64,000 nucleotides of DNA from Puniceicoccus vermicola (GTDB lineage: Bacteria; Verrucomicrobiota; Verrucomicrobiia; Opitutales; Puniceicoccaceae): positions 29,222 to 93,221 of the forward strand of contig NZ_JACHVA010000052.1 in the NCBI RefSeq assembly GCF_014230055.1, given 5' to 3'. Each line of letters begins with the position of its first letter. Position 1 is the first letter of the stretch. Below are positions 56,004 to 64,000 of this stretch, one piece after another. The position numbers and the translations under genes were made by a program. Under the pieces are notes generated by a model that saw only the letters and a program-made list of their open reading frames with translations, ran no database searches and was not told the origin of the DNA.

Positions 56004-57722
56004 TTAAATGGTGACGGGATCGGCTCCCGGATAGAGGTCGGCGTCGGTTACCGCTCCCTCTGAAGCGGAAGAAACGAGTTTGGCGTATTTGGCGAGGGTG
56101 CCGCGGGTGGCTGCGGGGGGAGGCTGTTTCCAGTTCTGGCGGCGTTTCGCGATCTCCTCATCGGAAATGTTCAGATTGATCTCGTTGCTTTCGGCGTCGA
56201 TGGTGATGGGATCACCATTTTCGACGAGACCGATGAGGCCTCCGGTTGCGGCTTCCGGGGTGATATGGCCGACGACGAATCCGTGGCTCCCCCCCGAGAA
56301 ACGGCCGTCGGTGATCAGAGCGACGGTTTTGCCGAGGCCCTTTCCCATAACCGCGGAAGTGGGTGCGAGCATTTCGCGCATACCGGGCCCCCCCTTGGGG
56401 CCTTCGTAGCGGACGACGACGACATGGCCCGCTTGGACGTCGCCGGAGAGGATTCCTTGGAGGGCGTCTTCCTCCGATTCATAGACGATGGCCTTGCCCG
56501 AAAATTGCAGCCCTTCTTTCCCGGAAATCTTTGCGACGGCTCCTTCTTCGGCGAGGTTGCCGCGGAGGATGCGGAGGTGACTGTCTTTCTTGATAGGCTG
56601 ATCGATTGGGTAAACGACATCTTGATCGTCGGCGTAGGGGCCGACCTCGGCAAGGTTCTCGGCCATCGTCTTGCCGGTGACGGTCAGGCAATCCCCATGG
56701 AGGAGCCCCGCGTCGAGAAGCATCTTCAGGAGTGGGGTGAGACCTCCGATTCGGGAGAAATGGGCCATGTTGTACTTGCCGCTTGGCTTCAGGTCGCAGA
56801 CGACCGGAACGCGCTTTCCGATTTCCGAAAAGTCGTCGATGGTCAGCGGCACACCCGCAGTGTTGGCGATCGCGAGCAGGTGGAGGACGGCGTTGGTCGA
56901 TCCTCCGAGAGCAATGGTTACGGTGATCGCGTTTTCAAAAGCTTGGCGGGTCATGATATCGCGGGGACGGATGCCCGATTCGATCATGGCCATGACCGCT
57001 TTACCGGCCTTCGTGCAGTCTTCTCGCTTCTCTTCGCCGACGGCGAGCTGGGCGGAACTGTTGGGCAGGCTCATCCCCATGGCTTCGATGGCGGAGGCCA
57101 TCGTATTGGCGGTATACATCCCTCCGCACGAGCCCGGTCCCGGGATCGCGCAGGATTCGATCTCCTTGAGTTCTTCGCAGGAAAGGTTGTTGCCAGCGTG
57201 CTGGCCCACCGCTTCGAAAACCGAGACGATGTCGACCGGCTTCTCCCTGTGGACGCCTGGTAGAATCGTTCCACCGTAGACGAAAACTGCCGGACGGTTG
57301 AGGCGGGCGATCGCCATCATGCAACCGGGCATGTTCTTGTCACAGCCACCGATGGCCACGAGGCCGTCAAATCCTTCCGCGCCCATAACCGTCTCGATCG
57401 AGTCGGCGATGACTTCCCGTGAGACGAGGGAGTAGCGCATGCCTTTGGTCCCCATCGAGATCCCGTCGGAGACCGTGATCGTCCCGAAAATGACTGATTT
57501 GCCCTCGGCTTCATCGACGCCCTTTCCGCTTTCACGGGCGAGTTCGTCGATATGCATGTTGCAGGGTGTGACCATGCTCCAGGTCGAAGCGATTCCCACA
57601 AGAGGCTTTTGGAAATCCTCGTCTTCAAAGCCGACGGCACGCAGCATTGAGCGGTTGGGGGCACGGTCGCTACCGTCAACGACTTTGGAGGAATAGGGAC
57701 GCTTGTTGATGTCAGAAGGCAT
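56004..57722 (-). CDS. ilvD: Dihydroxy-acid dehydratase
   Basis: This 572-residue Fe-S enzyme dehydrates dihydroxy acids in valine, leucine and isoleucine synthesis. Cluster-binding cysteines are Cys54 ([10 protein letters not shown]), Cys127 ([13 protein letters not shown]) and the one in [14 protein letters not shown]. The C-terminal part has [20 protein letters not shown] in pieces. It is the third step of the pathway; no other ilv genes are near. It precedes pgi by 29 bases and may share a transcript. Confidence 0.96.
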   Translation of the reverse strand: MPSDINKRPYSSKVVDGSDRAPNRSMLRAVGFEDEDFQKPLVGIASTWSMVTPCNMHIDELARESGKGVDEAEGKSVIFGTITVSDGISMGTKGMRYSLVSREVIADSIETVMGAEGFDGLVAIGGCDKNMPGCMMAIARLNRPAVFVYGGTILPGVHREKPVDIVSVFEAVGQHAGNNLSCEELKEIESCAIPGPGSCGGMYTANTMASAIEAMGMSLPNSSAQLAVGEEKREDCTKAGKAVMAMIESGIRPRDIMTRQAFENAITVTIALGGSTNAVLHLLAIANTAGVPLTIDDFSEIGKRVPVVCDLKPSGKYNMAHFSRIGGLTPLLKMLLDAGLLHGDCLTVTGKTMAENLAEVGPYADDQDVVYPIDQPIKKDSHLRILRGNLAEEGAVAKISGKEGLQFSGKAIVYESEEDALQGILSGDVQAGHVVVVRYEGPKGGPGMREMLAPTSAVMGKGLGKTVALITDGRFSGGSHGFVVGHITPEAATGGLIGLVENGDPITIDAESNEINLNISDEEIAKRRQNWKQPPPAATRGTLAKYAKLVSSASEGAVTDADLYPGADPVTI

Positions 57723-57824
57723 GGTCGCAGGGCACTATGAGTTTCGGCCTGAACTACCGCAAGTTTTAAGCGGAGGGGCGGATTTGGCGGGTTTGAGCCT
57801 CGAGGATGGGTAGTTTTGTCGAAA

Positions 57825-58376
57825 TCAGAGTGATTCGGGTGAATCCGCTTTGCTGACCCGCAGTTCGGGGCCATTCGAGTCTTCGACGGTGATCCGTTCT
57901 CCGGCCTTGATATACCCGAGCGTGGAGATTGCGGTCTGCTCAACGCCGTCGATCAGCACCTTGCCGATCGGTTTCAGGTCGGTGATGACTGTTCCATATC
58001 GGGAGAAGGTTTTCGTTGTCGGAGCTTTTTTCGCTGGGGCAGGATAGGTAAGGATTACCTCGTCTCTCACGGGGAACCAGAACGCCCACTGATAGATCGT
58101 CCAGAGAATCGCGCCTACCAGGATGAAATCATAAGAAAGAAAAGCGCCTCCGAATGAGAAAACGATGATTAGGAGGAGAATCAGGTAGGATTTCCCTACA
58201 GGGAAGGGGAGAGCGATGAGGATCAGTTGCAGCAGGGCGAAGAAGAGAAACATCCGGAGGAGGATCCCCCAAGGCCGACGCCATTGTTTGCCCAGACGTG
58301 GGTCTTTTCGGGTGGCGAGCCAGAGCAGAAGAATCGTGAGAGCGTAGACAAACAGTCCGATGAGGGTGTCGTTCAC
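57825..58376 (-). CDS. NfeD-like membrane protein
   Basis: The 183-residue protein has three or four hydrophobic segments (LIGLFVYALTILLLWLAT, LFFALLQLILIALPF, YLILLLIIVFSFGGAFLSYDF). A C-terminal OB-fold domain follows, with the NfeD pattern GTVITDLKPIGKVLIDGVEQ, then GYIKAGERITVEDSNG. NfeD proteins partner with SPFH-type proteins or membrane proteases in envelope maintenance; neither partner lies next to it. Function here is therefore family-level only. Confidence 0.85.
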   Translation of the reverse strand: MNDTLIGLFVYALTILLLWLATRKDPRLGKQWRRPWGILLRMFLFFALLQLILIALPFPVGKSYLILLLIIVFSFGGAFLSYDFILVGAILWTIYQWAFWFPVRDEVILTYPAPAKKAPTTKTFSRYGTVITDLKPIGKVLIDGVEQTAISTLGYIKAGERITVEDSNGPELRVSKADSPESL

Positions 58377-58453
58377 GGTTGAGGAGTGGCCGGGGGTCGG
58401 AATTCGAAAGTTTGGAGATGAGGTGGCGGGCTGGCCTCACTTGGCTCGACGGA

Positions 58454-58687
58454 TCAGTTCTCGCCAGGCGGTTCGTTGGGATCTCGGTCACCTCCGTCTT
58501 TCCGTCCTTTTCGATAGATCGCATTGATGATGAGACCGATCACGCCTCCGATGACGAGGAGGATGACAGCGCCCCCGATGTCGATGTGGGCGGTTCCGCC
58601 GACCAATACTGCGCATGCGGCCATCCCTCCGAAGGCGAGTAGGCAGCCGATTCCGCCTTTGAGGAAAGCTTCTCCTTGTTTAGGCAT
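58454..58687 (-). CDS. Small membrane protein, unknown function
   Basis: From the ATG at 58687 the product has 77 residues with two hydrophobic segments (GIGCLLAFGGMAACAVLVGG and GGAVILLVIGGVIGLIINAI) and a short polar tail (KGRKDGGDRDPNEPPGEN). The start overlaps the stop of the previous gene by eight bases, supporting coupled translation. I do not recognise a family. Confidence 0.65.
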   Translation of the reverse strand: MPKQGEAFLKGGIGCLLAFGGMAACAVLVGGTAHIDIGGAVILLVIGGVIGLIINAIYRKGRKDGGDRDPNEPPGEN

Positions 58688-59033
58688 AGTTTTGAAGGGG
58701 TTCTGGATTAGATGGGTTTTGAGTTGTTTCCTCTGTCTGAGGCTGGGACTGGGAATCTGGATTTTCTGCCGCGGGAGTATCGCTTGCAGTGGGTTGGCTC
58801 TGCGGCCTATCCCGGGTGGCTGCATTCAGGGCGGAGTGGAGGACCGTGAAGACTAGACCTCCGAATAAACAGAAGAAGAGGAGTGAGGCGGTCCTTTCGA
58901 GGGCTTGGCCGAAAGAGTCCGAAAAATAGAAGAAGGCGATGATCAGTCCTCCAAGGGTGGAATAAATGACAATCCGCCGGGTGAGAGGGCCTTGCCGACC
59001 GATTTCCGCGACGAGGGTCGAATCCTTGTCCAT
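58680..59033 (-). CDS. Small membrane protein, unknown function
   Basis: The 117-residue frame has two predicted transmembrane segments (IVIYSTLGGLIIAFFYF and TASLLFFCLFGGLVFTVL) and a C-terminal Gln/Pro/Thr/Ser-rich tail. It overlaps the next gene by eight bases and starts five bases after the stop of the secreted protein gene upstream, so the three appear to form one operon. No family was recognised. Confidence 0.65.
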   Translation of the reverse strand: MDKDSTLVAEIGRQGPLTRRIVIYSTLGGLIIAFFYFSDSFGQALERTASLLFFCLFGGLVFTVLHSALNAATRDRPQSQPTASDTPAAENPDSQSQPQTEETTQNPSNPEPLQNYA

Positions 59034-59037
59034 GAAA

Positions 59038-59412
59038 TTATTCGGAAGGTTCGCGGTTCGTCGAAGTTGAATCTTGTCGTTTTACCGTTTGTGCATTTTT
59101 CTGCTCAATCATCTCCTGCAACTGCTCGGGGTCGGCCTCTTCTTTGGGGAGCCAGTAAACGATCGTTTTCCCCTCGTCGGCAAAAAGGCTGCTCGAGTGG
59201 ATTGCGGAGTAGTATTCGACATAGATCCTCCCCCTCGATTCCCCGATGTACGCGACGCGGTAGGCGGAATTTGGAGTGGTTGCGATGCGGTAGAGCCGGG
59301 CCCAGTCGTCTTCATCCGCTTCGCGGAGAGATCCAGCTGAAGCGATGAGGGGAAGACAGATCAGAAGCAAGAAAACTCGAGGAACGTTTCGCAGGGGCGA
59401 CAGTGTCATCAT
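59038..59412 (-). CDS. Small exported protein, unknown function
   Basis: The 124-residue protein has a signal peptide (RVFLLLICLPLIASA) and a compact mature domain (WARLYRIATTPNSAYRVAYI, then GRIYVEYYSAIHSS, KTIVYWLPKEE). A polar tail with Gln and Thr ends it. I do not recognise a family. It is the first gene of a small minus-strand operon with two membrane proteins downstream. Confidence 0.65.
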   Translation of the reverse strand: MMTLSPLRNVPRVFLLLICLPLIASAGSLREADEDDWARLYRIATTPNSAYRVAYIGESRGRIYVEYYSAIHSSSLFADEGKTIVYWLPKEEADPEQLQEMIEQKNAQTVKRQDSTSTNREPSE

Positions 59413-59515
59413 GGAGATGAGGGTAGAAGAAATTGATATTGGAGCAAGGTTTTGATTCTGGCCCGAAATTTAGCCTGCCAGTTTCCCCGCGAGGTCCCCG
59501 ATCCCGAATCCCCAA

Positions 59516-59805
59516 AGTAGGGGAGTAGCTTCAGCTGCCCCATCACGTCGGTTCGGGACCGCACCCCGGAAAACCTTCCGCAATCCCAAGACCGCGCAGC
59601 TAAAGCTGAGCGGCTACTCTTTTCGGCGACTCATCCAAGGACCGGCTGCTTAAGCTGCCGCCGCGTCTGAGCGGCTACTCCTCGTAGGGGAGTAGCTTCA
59701 GCTGCCCCCATCACGTCGTTTCGGGGCCGCGCCCGGAAAACCTTCCGCAACCCCAAGACCGTGCAGCTAAAGCTGAGCGGCTACTTCTTGAGCTTCGGCT
59801 GCCCC
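59516..59805. repeat. REP-like palindrome cluster, family 1, locus 2
   Basis: The same three hairpins as at 9.3-9.5 kb recur. Type B is at 59520-59541 and 59687-59708. Type A is at 59592-59613 and 59759-59780 (one base differs, CCGTG). Type C is at 59643-59660. The order B-A-C-B-A is repeated with TCACGTCG and CGGAAAACCTTCCGCAA spacers between units. A last degenerate B lies at 59787-59805. No coding sequence is seen between 59413 and 59855. Confidence 0.88.
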
Positions 59806-59855
59806 CTCCTGCGCTCAGGAAACAGCCGACCCGCCCCTCCGATCCTATTGGTTTC

Positions 59856-60260
59856 TCAAGGCAGCTCTTGATACTTTGGCGCAAGATCAAGGTCGTGATC
59901 CCAAGTCGCCTTGTCATCGAGGTATATATGCCCAGTTGGACTGATTTCGATATCGGTGTCCAGGCTACCCGCGGGCACTAATACTAGTGACCCATCCATT
60001 TGAATGCTGGGCAAGGCGGAGCTGCAGTTCGGGCAGAATGCTTTGATATGACCCAAATTTTGATGGTTGTACTCTTTCACTTCATTTTCCCCTTGGAGCC
60101 ATTTGAGCGTAGCGGTTGAGGAGAAAAGGTTGGCGGCATGGGCGGACCCCGTGTCTTTTCTGCAGGATTTGCAGTGGCATAAGAAGAAGTCTTCAAATTC
60201 ACCCTCGATTTCATATCGAATATTTCCGCATAGGCATGAACCTTGATGTTTCATTGGCAT
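59856..60260 (-). CDS. GFA-family zinc protein
   Basis: The 134-residue protein has the CENP-V/GFA zinc pattern: Cys9 and Cys11 (GSCLCGNIRY), Cys28, Cys30 and Cys33 (LCHCKSCRK), Cys76 and Cys79 (FCPNCSS). The founding member was described as a glutathione-dependent formaldehyde-activating enzyme, but most relatives have no proven activity. It starts at 60260; a nearby internal methionine is also possible. It lies directly beside REP-like repeats. Confidence 0.88.
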   Translation of the reverse strand: MPMKHQGSCLCGNIRYEIEGEFEDFFLCHCKSCRKDTGSAHAANLFSSTATLKWLQGENEVKEYNHQNLGHIKAFCPNCSSALPSIQMDGSLVLVPAGSLDTDIEISPTGHIYLDDKATWDHDLDLAPKYQELP

Positions 60261-60496
60261 TCTCTTTTTAGCACGTTGGTAAATTTCTTGAGTCTGATTT
60301 GCGCTAGGGGATTGGAAATCTTGCGGGGAAGGGGCGGAGAGCCTCCAGGTGGGCGTGATCCCCTTCGGGGGCTGGGTTGAGGTCGCGATCTGAAAGTTTT
60401 GTTGTCATTCTGTTTGGACCAGCGACATTCCCATCACTGGTCAGAGTCGGGCAGGCTGTCGGGTTGGACAATGGTCGGCGAAGTGTCTCATGGCGG

Positions 60497-61222
60497 TTAA
60501 TAGAGAAAGGGAACGAACTTCTTGGTCTTCTGGGAGTACACGCGAAATTCTTCTCCGTATCGTTTCTCGAGGTAGGAATCTAGCGCTGGGATATGATAGA
60601 ATACAAACGAGGCGGCCATGAATGCGGGCAGGATCAATGTCCAGAGGTTTGCCGCGAGAAGGCACCAGCCGAGGAATAAGAGAGTGTCTCCAAAATAGTT
60701 GATGTGCATGGAGTACTGGAACAGGCCCTTTGTGTAGCAGTGACCCTTGTTTTCGGGATTGCTCTTCCAGCGCTTTCGTTGGAGCTCAGATAAGCTATTC
60801 AGGAGCGATCCCGTCAGGAGTAGGCACAGTGCAAACACGTCGAGTTTTCCGAGTGCCGTCGGAGCTTCTCTAAAGGCGCCACCACCGACGAGGAGTAGGC
60901 CCAGCTCAAAGAAAGCAAAGAAAAAGAGGAGGCCGAGCACCTCTGACCAAGCCAGTCTTCTTGTCAGTAGATAGGTCACTGTGAAGGTGTGGCGAGCCCA
61001 ATATAAAAACATACAGGCCAACAGGATGTCAGCGCGGGTAGGATCGGAAAGTTGGGAGCTGATTCCCATAGCTTCGCAGATGAATGAGAATCCTCCGAGT
61101 TGCGAGAGCCATACGCCTAGCAATAAAATCGAAAGGTGTCCCAAAATGAAGACCGCCTTTTCTGGGGTCGATTTCCCATGGGACCGATCCACTCCCCCTT
61201 GTTCTGTATCCTTAGTGATCAT
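60497..61222 (-). CDS. DUF1295/steroid 5-alpha-reductase-like membrane protein
   Basis: From the ATG at 61222 the protein has 241 residues with about six hydrophobic helices. The C-terminal segment (YSMHINYFGDTLLFLGWCLL, then IPALDSYLEKRYGEEFRVYSQKTKKF in pieces) is typical of the DUF1295 and isoprenylcysteine methyltransferase-like fold that binds a cofactor near the C-terminus. An in-frame GTG at 61315 would extend it by 31 residues, overlapping the tautomerase gene. Substrate unknown. Confidence 0.8.
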   Translation of the reverse strand: MITKDTEQGGVDRSHGKSTPEKAVFILGHLSILLLGVWLSQLGGFSFICEAMGISSQLSDPTRADILLACMFLYWARHTFTVTYLLTRRLAWSEVLGLLFFFAFFELGLLLVGGGAFREAPTALGKLDVFALCLLLTGSLLNSLSELQRKRWKSNPENKGHCYTKGLFQYSMHINYFGDTLLFLGWCLLAANLWTLILPAFMAASFVFYHIPALDSYLEKRYGEEFRVYSQKTKKFVPFLY

Positions 61223-61274
61223 ACCGTTTGCGGATGGAGGCTCGCATTTGCCGCTCGTTGGATAGATGAGTTTG

Positions 61275-61661
61275 CTATACGTTGACCTTGTACTTGAGGT
61301 CATTGGCTTCGTCACCGGTCATGCCTCGAAAACCCCACTGATGGGGTGCCTGTTCCTTGATCGTGATCTCTACATCCACGGGCGCCAATGATAGATCTTT
61401 CTCTAGCTTCTCGAATAACATCTTGATGAGAGCTTTCTGCGTTTCGGGTGTGCGTCCCGCCATCATATTGATCTCTATCACCGTGTAGGCGTCGCTCCGG
61501 CCGCCGGGGTAATAGAAATCTTCCCGATCGAGCGGGATGAATCGGTGAGCCCGCTTGTCTTCGGGCATTCCTAGCACCGCTTGCATACATGCGTGTATGG
61601 CATCGGAGAGGTCGGCCTTGATCGGATTCAGCTTTTCATTTATTCCATAGACAACGATCAT
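61275..61661 (-). CDS. Tautomerase-like protein
   Basis: The 128-residue protein matches the Tautomerase_2 pattern: RFIPLDREDFYYPGGRSDAY, TVIEINMMAGRTPETQKALI, DVEITIKEQAPHQWGFRGM and GDEANDLKYKVNV. These are long 4-oxalocrotonate tautomerase relatives; the catalytic proline normally at position 2 is replaced by Ile here (MIVVYG), as is common in this branch. Function is not established. It precedes the DUF1295 gene by 53 bases. Confidence 0.85.
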   Translation of the reverse strand: MIVVYGINEKLNPIKADLSDAIHACMQAVLGMPEDKRAHRFIPLDREDFYYPGGRSDAYTVIEINMMAGRTPETQKALIKMLFEKLEKDLSLAPVDVEITIKEQAPHQWGFRGMTGDEANDLKYKVNV

Positions 61662-61892
61662 AGGCCTTCTTGAATAATTTTTGAGAGAAAACTGCTCAAG
61701 GCTGAAGTATGAAGTGCTGACTCATCGATCCCGCTTAGCCCGCTTCTTTGATGCAGGGTCAAATCGAGAGGGGACCCTATCCTTTTCGAATCTGCCTTCT
61801 TCAAGGTCTGTCGGGGAGATCACGTAGGGGACAATGTTTTCCGGTCTCGTGCTAGATCTCTTCAGGGAGGTTTTCGAAACTTTCTCGGTTCT

Positions 61893-62465
61893 TCACCGTA
61901 TATCCACGATGACCTTACCCACCGTTGGTCCGGATTCGATTTCTCTATGGGCCGCTGCGATTTCCTCCAGTTCAAAGGTCTTCGAGACGTGGGGTGTGAG
62001 CTTTCCGGAATCGAGTAAACTTGCCATTTGCTGCATATGATCGCCACTGGGGAAGACACTCATGAAATAGTTTACGTTGAGAGACTGCGTCTCGGCGGCC
62101 TTTCGTGCAGGCTCGCCAAGTCCTGATGGAAGATTGATGATCGTGCCGCCGCGGCGCATGACCTTTACCGTGCGTTCGAAGTGGCTTCCTCCCTGGGTTT
62201 CCAGGCAGAAATCAATCTCTTTGAGTTCGTTCGTGAAATCCACCTCGCGATAGTCAAGATGCTCATCTGCCCCGCAGGTGAGGACGAACTCCCGGTTGCG
62301 GGCTGACGAAGTTCCAATGACATAGGCGCCTAAATGCTTGGCAATTTGTACGGCAAAATGCCCGACGCCGCCACTGGCCGCATGGATTAAGACGCGATCC
62401 CCCTTGTTTATCGTGCCAAAGTGTGTGAACGCCTGCCATGCGGTCAGTGCGGCGAGGGTCGTCGC
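61893..62465 (-). pseudogene. MDR-family quinone/NADP oxidoreductase, N-terminus removed by IS element
   Basis: Only the C-terminal 191 residues of a zinc-independent medium-chain dehydrogenase are native: ALTAWQAFTHFG, the Rossmann motif HAASGGVGHFAVQIAKHLGA, GADEHLDYREVDF and PTVGKVIVDIR. The GroES-like catalytic N-terminal half (normally about 110 residues) is absent because the insertion sequence begins at 62466. The open frame runs on into the element and gains an ATG at 62537 (MVGTSLLSILEHF), a hybrid that should not be a working enzyme. The remainder of the gene may lie beyond the window. Confidence 0.88.
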
Positions 62466-62483
62466 GAATGGCACTAGTTTAAG
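62466..62483 (+). repeat. Left terminal inverted repeat of the IS
   Basis: GAATGGCACTAGTTTAAG, the exact reverse complement of 63978-63995. Confidence 0.95.
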
Positions 62484-62511
62484 GGTATCTACGGGAGAAA
62501 AATGCTCTAAA

Positions 62512-63987
62512 ATGGATAAAAGGCTCGTCCCGACCATTGAAATCGCGCAAGCTGTTGATATGAAAAGAGTTAACAGTTATTTGCCCGGTTTCTCCGGTCT
62601 TGTGGGACGAGCCAGAAAGCGAACACTGAATCAGTATCGGCGCAATGTCGAGAACGCGAATGCCGGGAAGCCGAATCGGTTGCGGGGTTGGTTCGGCCAT
62701 CTGGTTCCTTCGAAGGTGTTGGCCAAGCGGCCCGGCGAGCGCAAACGGGGGATGGACCGGGAGTGTTTGTTCTGGGGTTTTCTGGGGCAAGTGCTGCGAG
62801 GGGGTTCCTGTCGGGACGCTTTGCAGGAGATCCAGGCCGCGCGCGCTGCGGACGGTTTGCCCGCTTTGAGTTCGTCCACCTCCAGCTACTGCACCGCTCG
62901 GCAGAAGAAGTTTACGTCGGAGGATCTCAAGCGTATCCACCGCGAAGTGTCGGACTCGCTCGCGGCAGAGGCCGACCCGGCCTGGGAAGGGCGTCGTGTG
63001 CTGTCGGTCGACGGCACGGGAGTGAGCATGGACGACACGCCGGACAATCAGAAGGAGTTCCCGCAACCTTCCGAGCAGAAGAAAGGGTGCGGCTATCCGG
63101 TAATGCAGGTGGTGGGGCTGCACGATCTCTCCAGCGGGGCGATGCTCGACTACGAAGAAAGTCCGCTCAATGTCGGCGAAAGCGCTCTTTTCCACGGCTT
63201 GGATTTAATCGGACAAGTCGGAGGCGGAGACATCCTGCTCTTCGACCGGGCTTACTGCTCTTATCTGAACACGGCGACTCTGCTTGGCCGGGGAGCTCAT
63301 GCGCTCGGACGCCTCCACGCCTCCCGCAAGATCTCCTTTCCCAAAGGCTGCGAGGATCGGATCACTACTTGGGAAAGGCCCGCCTCGTCCCAAAGGCCCC
63401 TCTACATGGAACTGGACGAATGGAGAGCCTTGCCGAAGTCGATCCGCGTGCGCTACATCCGCCGGAAGATCGAAACGCCCGGTCACCGCCCCGAAGAGAT
63501 CGTCGTAATGACAACGCTGCTGGATGCTCCCGCCGAAGCGATACTCGACCTGTTCCTGCGCAGGTGGAACATGGAAGTGAGCCTGCGAGACCTCAAAACC
63601 ACTCTCGGTGCCGATCACCTGCGAGCCAAAACCCCCGAGATGGCCCGAAAGATCTTCGCCATGCACATGATCGCCCATAACCTGATTCGCTGGACGCTCT
63701 TGCAGGCTTCCACCGATCACCGCGCACCTCTGGATCGACTCAGCTTCAAAGGAACCGTCGATCTTCTTGAAAACTGGAGGGACATCCCCTGCGATCCGGG
63801 CCGGGAAAACTGGGAGCGATTGCTCGAACTGGCAGCCAAAGACAAGATCCCAAAAAGACAAAACAGAATCGAGCCCAGAGTCCTCAAACGAAGACCCAAA
63901 ACCTTCCCGAAAATGACACGACCCAGACAAGAACTCAGAAACCGAATTTTGACGTCGAAATCCACGCCGCAAAGAGGCTTAAACTAG
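62512..63987 (+). CDS. IS4-type DDE transposase
   Basis: From the ATG at 62512, behind GGGAGAAAA, the product has 491 residues. The catalytic core shows the first Asp in RVLSVDGTGVSMDD and the second in ILLFDRAYCSYLN. The YREK-like segment is RRWNMEVSLRDLKTTLG, in which Trp stands in the Tyr place and Arg, Glu and Lys are kept. A basic tail (KRQNRIEPRVLKRRPK) reaches almost to the right inverted repeat. No frameshift or stop is seen, so the element could still be active. The open frame upstream to 62338 belongs to the interrupted gene's opposite strand. Confidence 0.93.
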   Translation: MDKRLVPTIEIAQAVDMKRVNSYLPGFSGLVGRARKRTLNQYRRNVENANAGKPNRLRGWFGHLVPSKVLAKRPGERKRGMDRECLFWGFLGQVLRGGSCRDALQEIQAARAADGLPALSSSTSSYCTARQKKFTSEDLKRIHREVSDSLAAEADPAWEGRRVLSVDGTGVSMDDTPDNQKEFPQPSEQKKGCGYPVMQVVGLHDLSSGAMLDYEESPLNVGESALFHGLDLIGQVGGGDILLFDRAYCSYLNTATLLGRGAHALGRLHASRKISFPKGCEDRITTWERPASSQRPLYMELDEWRALPKSIRVRYIRRKIETPGHRPEEIVVMTTLLDAPAEAILDLFLRRWNMEVSLRDLKTTLGADHLRAKTPEMARKIFAMHMIAHNLIRWTLLQASTDHRAPLDRLSFKGTVDLLENWRDIPCDPGRENWERLLELAAKDKIPKRQNRIEPRVLKRRPKTFPKMTRPRQELRNRILTSKSTPQRGLN

Positions 63988-63995
63988 TGCCATTC
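63978..63995 (-). repeat. Right terminal inverted repeat of the IS
   Basis: CTTAAACTAGTGCCATTC, the exact reverse complement of the left end. It begins ten bases before the transposase stop, so the last codons overlap it. Confidence 0.95.
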
Positions 63996-64000
63996 ACCCC

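Larger units (their letters stand above)
62466..63995 (+). mobile_element. IS4-type insertion sequence, about 1.53 kb
   Basis: The element is bounded by perfect 18-base terminal inverted repeats, GAATGGCACTAGTTTAAG at 62466-62483 and its complement at 63978-63995, and encodes one intact DDE transposase. It interrupts an MDR oxidoreductase gene on the left. Only five bases of right flank are visible (ACCCC), and they do not match the five bases before the left end (GTCGC). A short target duplication is therefore not shown; a longer one cannot be assessed. Confidence 0.93.

Noticed and set aside
56265..57263. Plus-strand 332-residue frame inside ilvD
   Set aside because: Antisense shadow of a highly conserved enzyme.
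62612..62643. Target-site duplication for the IS
   Set aside because: Only five right-flank bases are visible and they differ from the five bases before the left end; no duplication can be claimed.

Overview
The window looks like chromosomal DNA of a Gram-negative bacterium of the Verrucomicrobiota, probably an Opitutae/Puniceicoccales-type marine lineage. That placement is an inference from gene content and style, not from a marker gene: lipid A synthesis (lpxB), outer-membrane lipoproteins and porins, an SHD1-like domain fused to a trypsin-like protease, a GFO/IDH/MOCA oxidoreductase coupled to lpxB, and small Ala/Asp-rich lipoproteins. No rRNA, tRNA, CRISPR array or prophage was recognised. 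Most of the window is ordinary housekeeping and envelope chromosome. The accessory material is two REP-associated transposases, two families of REP-like palindromes and one complete insertion sequence at the right edge.

Layout. 1-5 kb: the end of an RND efflux operon (pump plus outer-membrane factor), a small lipoprotein, a formate/nitrite-type transporter and a DUF1573 protein. 4.9-7.9 kb: an oxidative-stress block, with catalase and an ankyrin-repeat partner divergent from oxyR, whose two redox cysteines fall at residues 199 and 208. 8-14.6 kb: hypothetical proteins, REP-like repeats, a choice-of-anchor I protein, a phosphate-selective-type porin and an SHD1-protease fusion. 14.8-22.5 kb: a compact cellulose operon, bcsA-bcsB-bcsZ-bcsC, with a PilZ c-di-GMP domain on BcsA. 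22.7-31.8 kb: trxB, cysE, a secreted redoxin, an inositol-phosphatase-like gene with an in-frame 15-bp tandem repeat, coaX, thrH, a rhodanese, a 2-hydroxyacid dehydrogenase, and a TonB-dependent receptor behind an inverted-repeat operator candidate.

31.9-46.7 kb: a first REP-associated transposase, then lpxB and its partner, a DJ-1/PfpI protein, Mn-type sodA, tadA, infA, cysK, lexA with a candidate self-operator, the overlapping gltX-glnS pair, a MASE1-like hybrid histidine kinase, uppS and cdsA. 46.7-47.9 kb: a second REP-associated transposase embedded in its apparent substrate, a 127-bp-period array of paired hairpins. 47.9-59.4 kb: two PilT-type ATPases, a YkoF-like protein, tatA, ppx, rsmI, a previously easy-to-miss 54-codon lipoprotein, a coiled-coil membrane protein, pgi, ilvD and a run of small membrane proteins including an NfeD-like one. 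59.5-64 kb: a second copy of the 9-kb REP family, GFA, DUF1295 and tautomerase genes, and an IS4-type element with perfect 18-bp terminal inverted repeats that has decapitated an MDR oxidoreductase.

Functional threads. Redox defence is spread over the window (catalase, OxyR, TrxB, SodA, redoxin). CysE and CysK provide the two steps of cysteine synthesis from unlinked loci. BcsABZC, PilT paralogues and the hybrid kinase point to a surface-attachment lifestyle. Nothing here amounts to a clearly new defence or metabolic system. The most informative unusual features are the two repeat families and their relation to the two RAYT genes.
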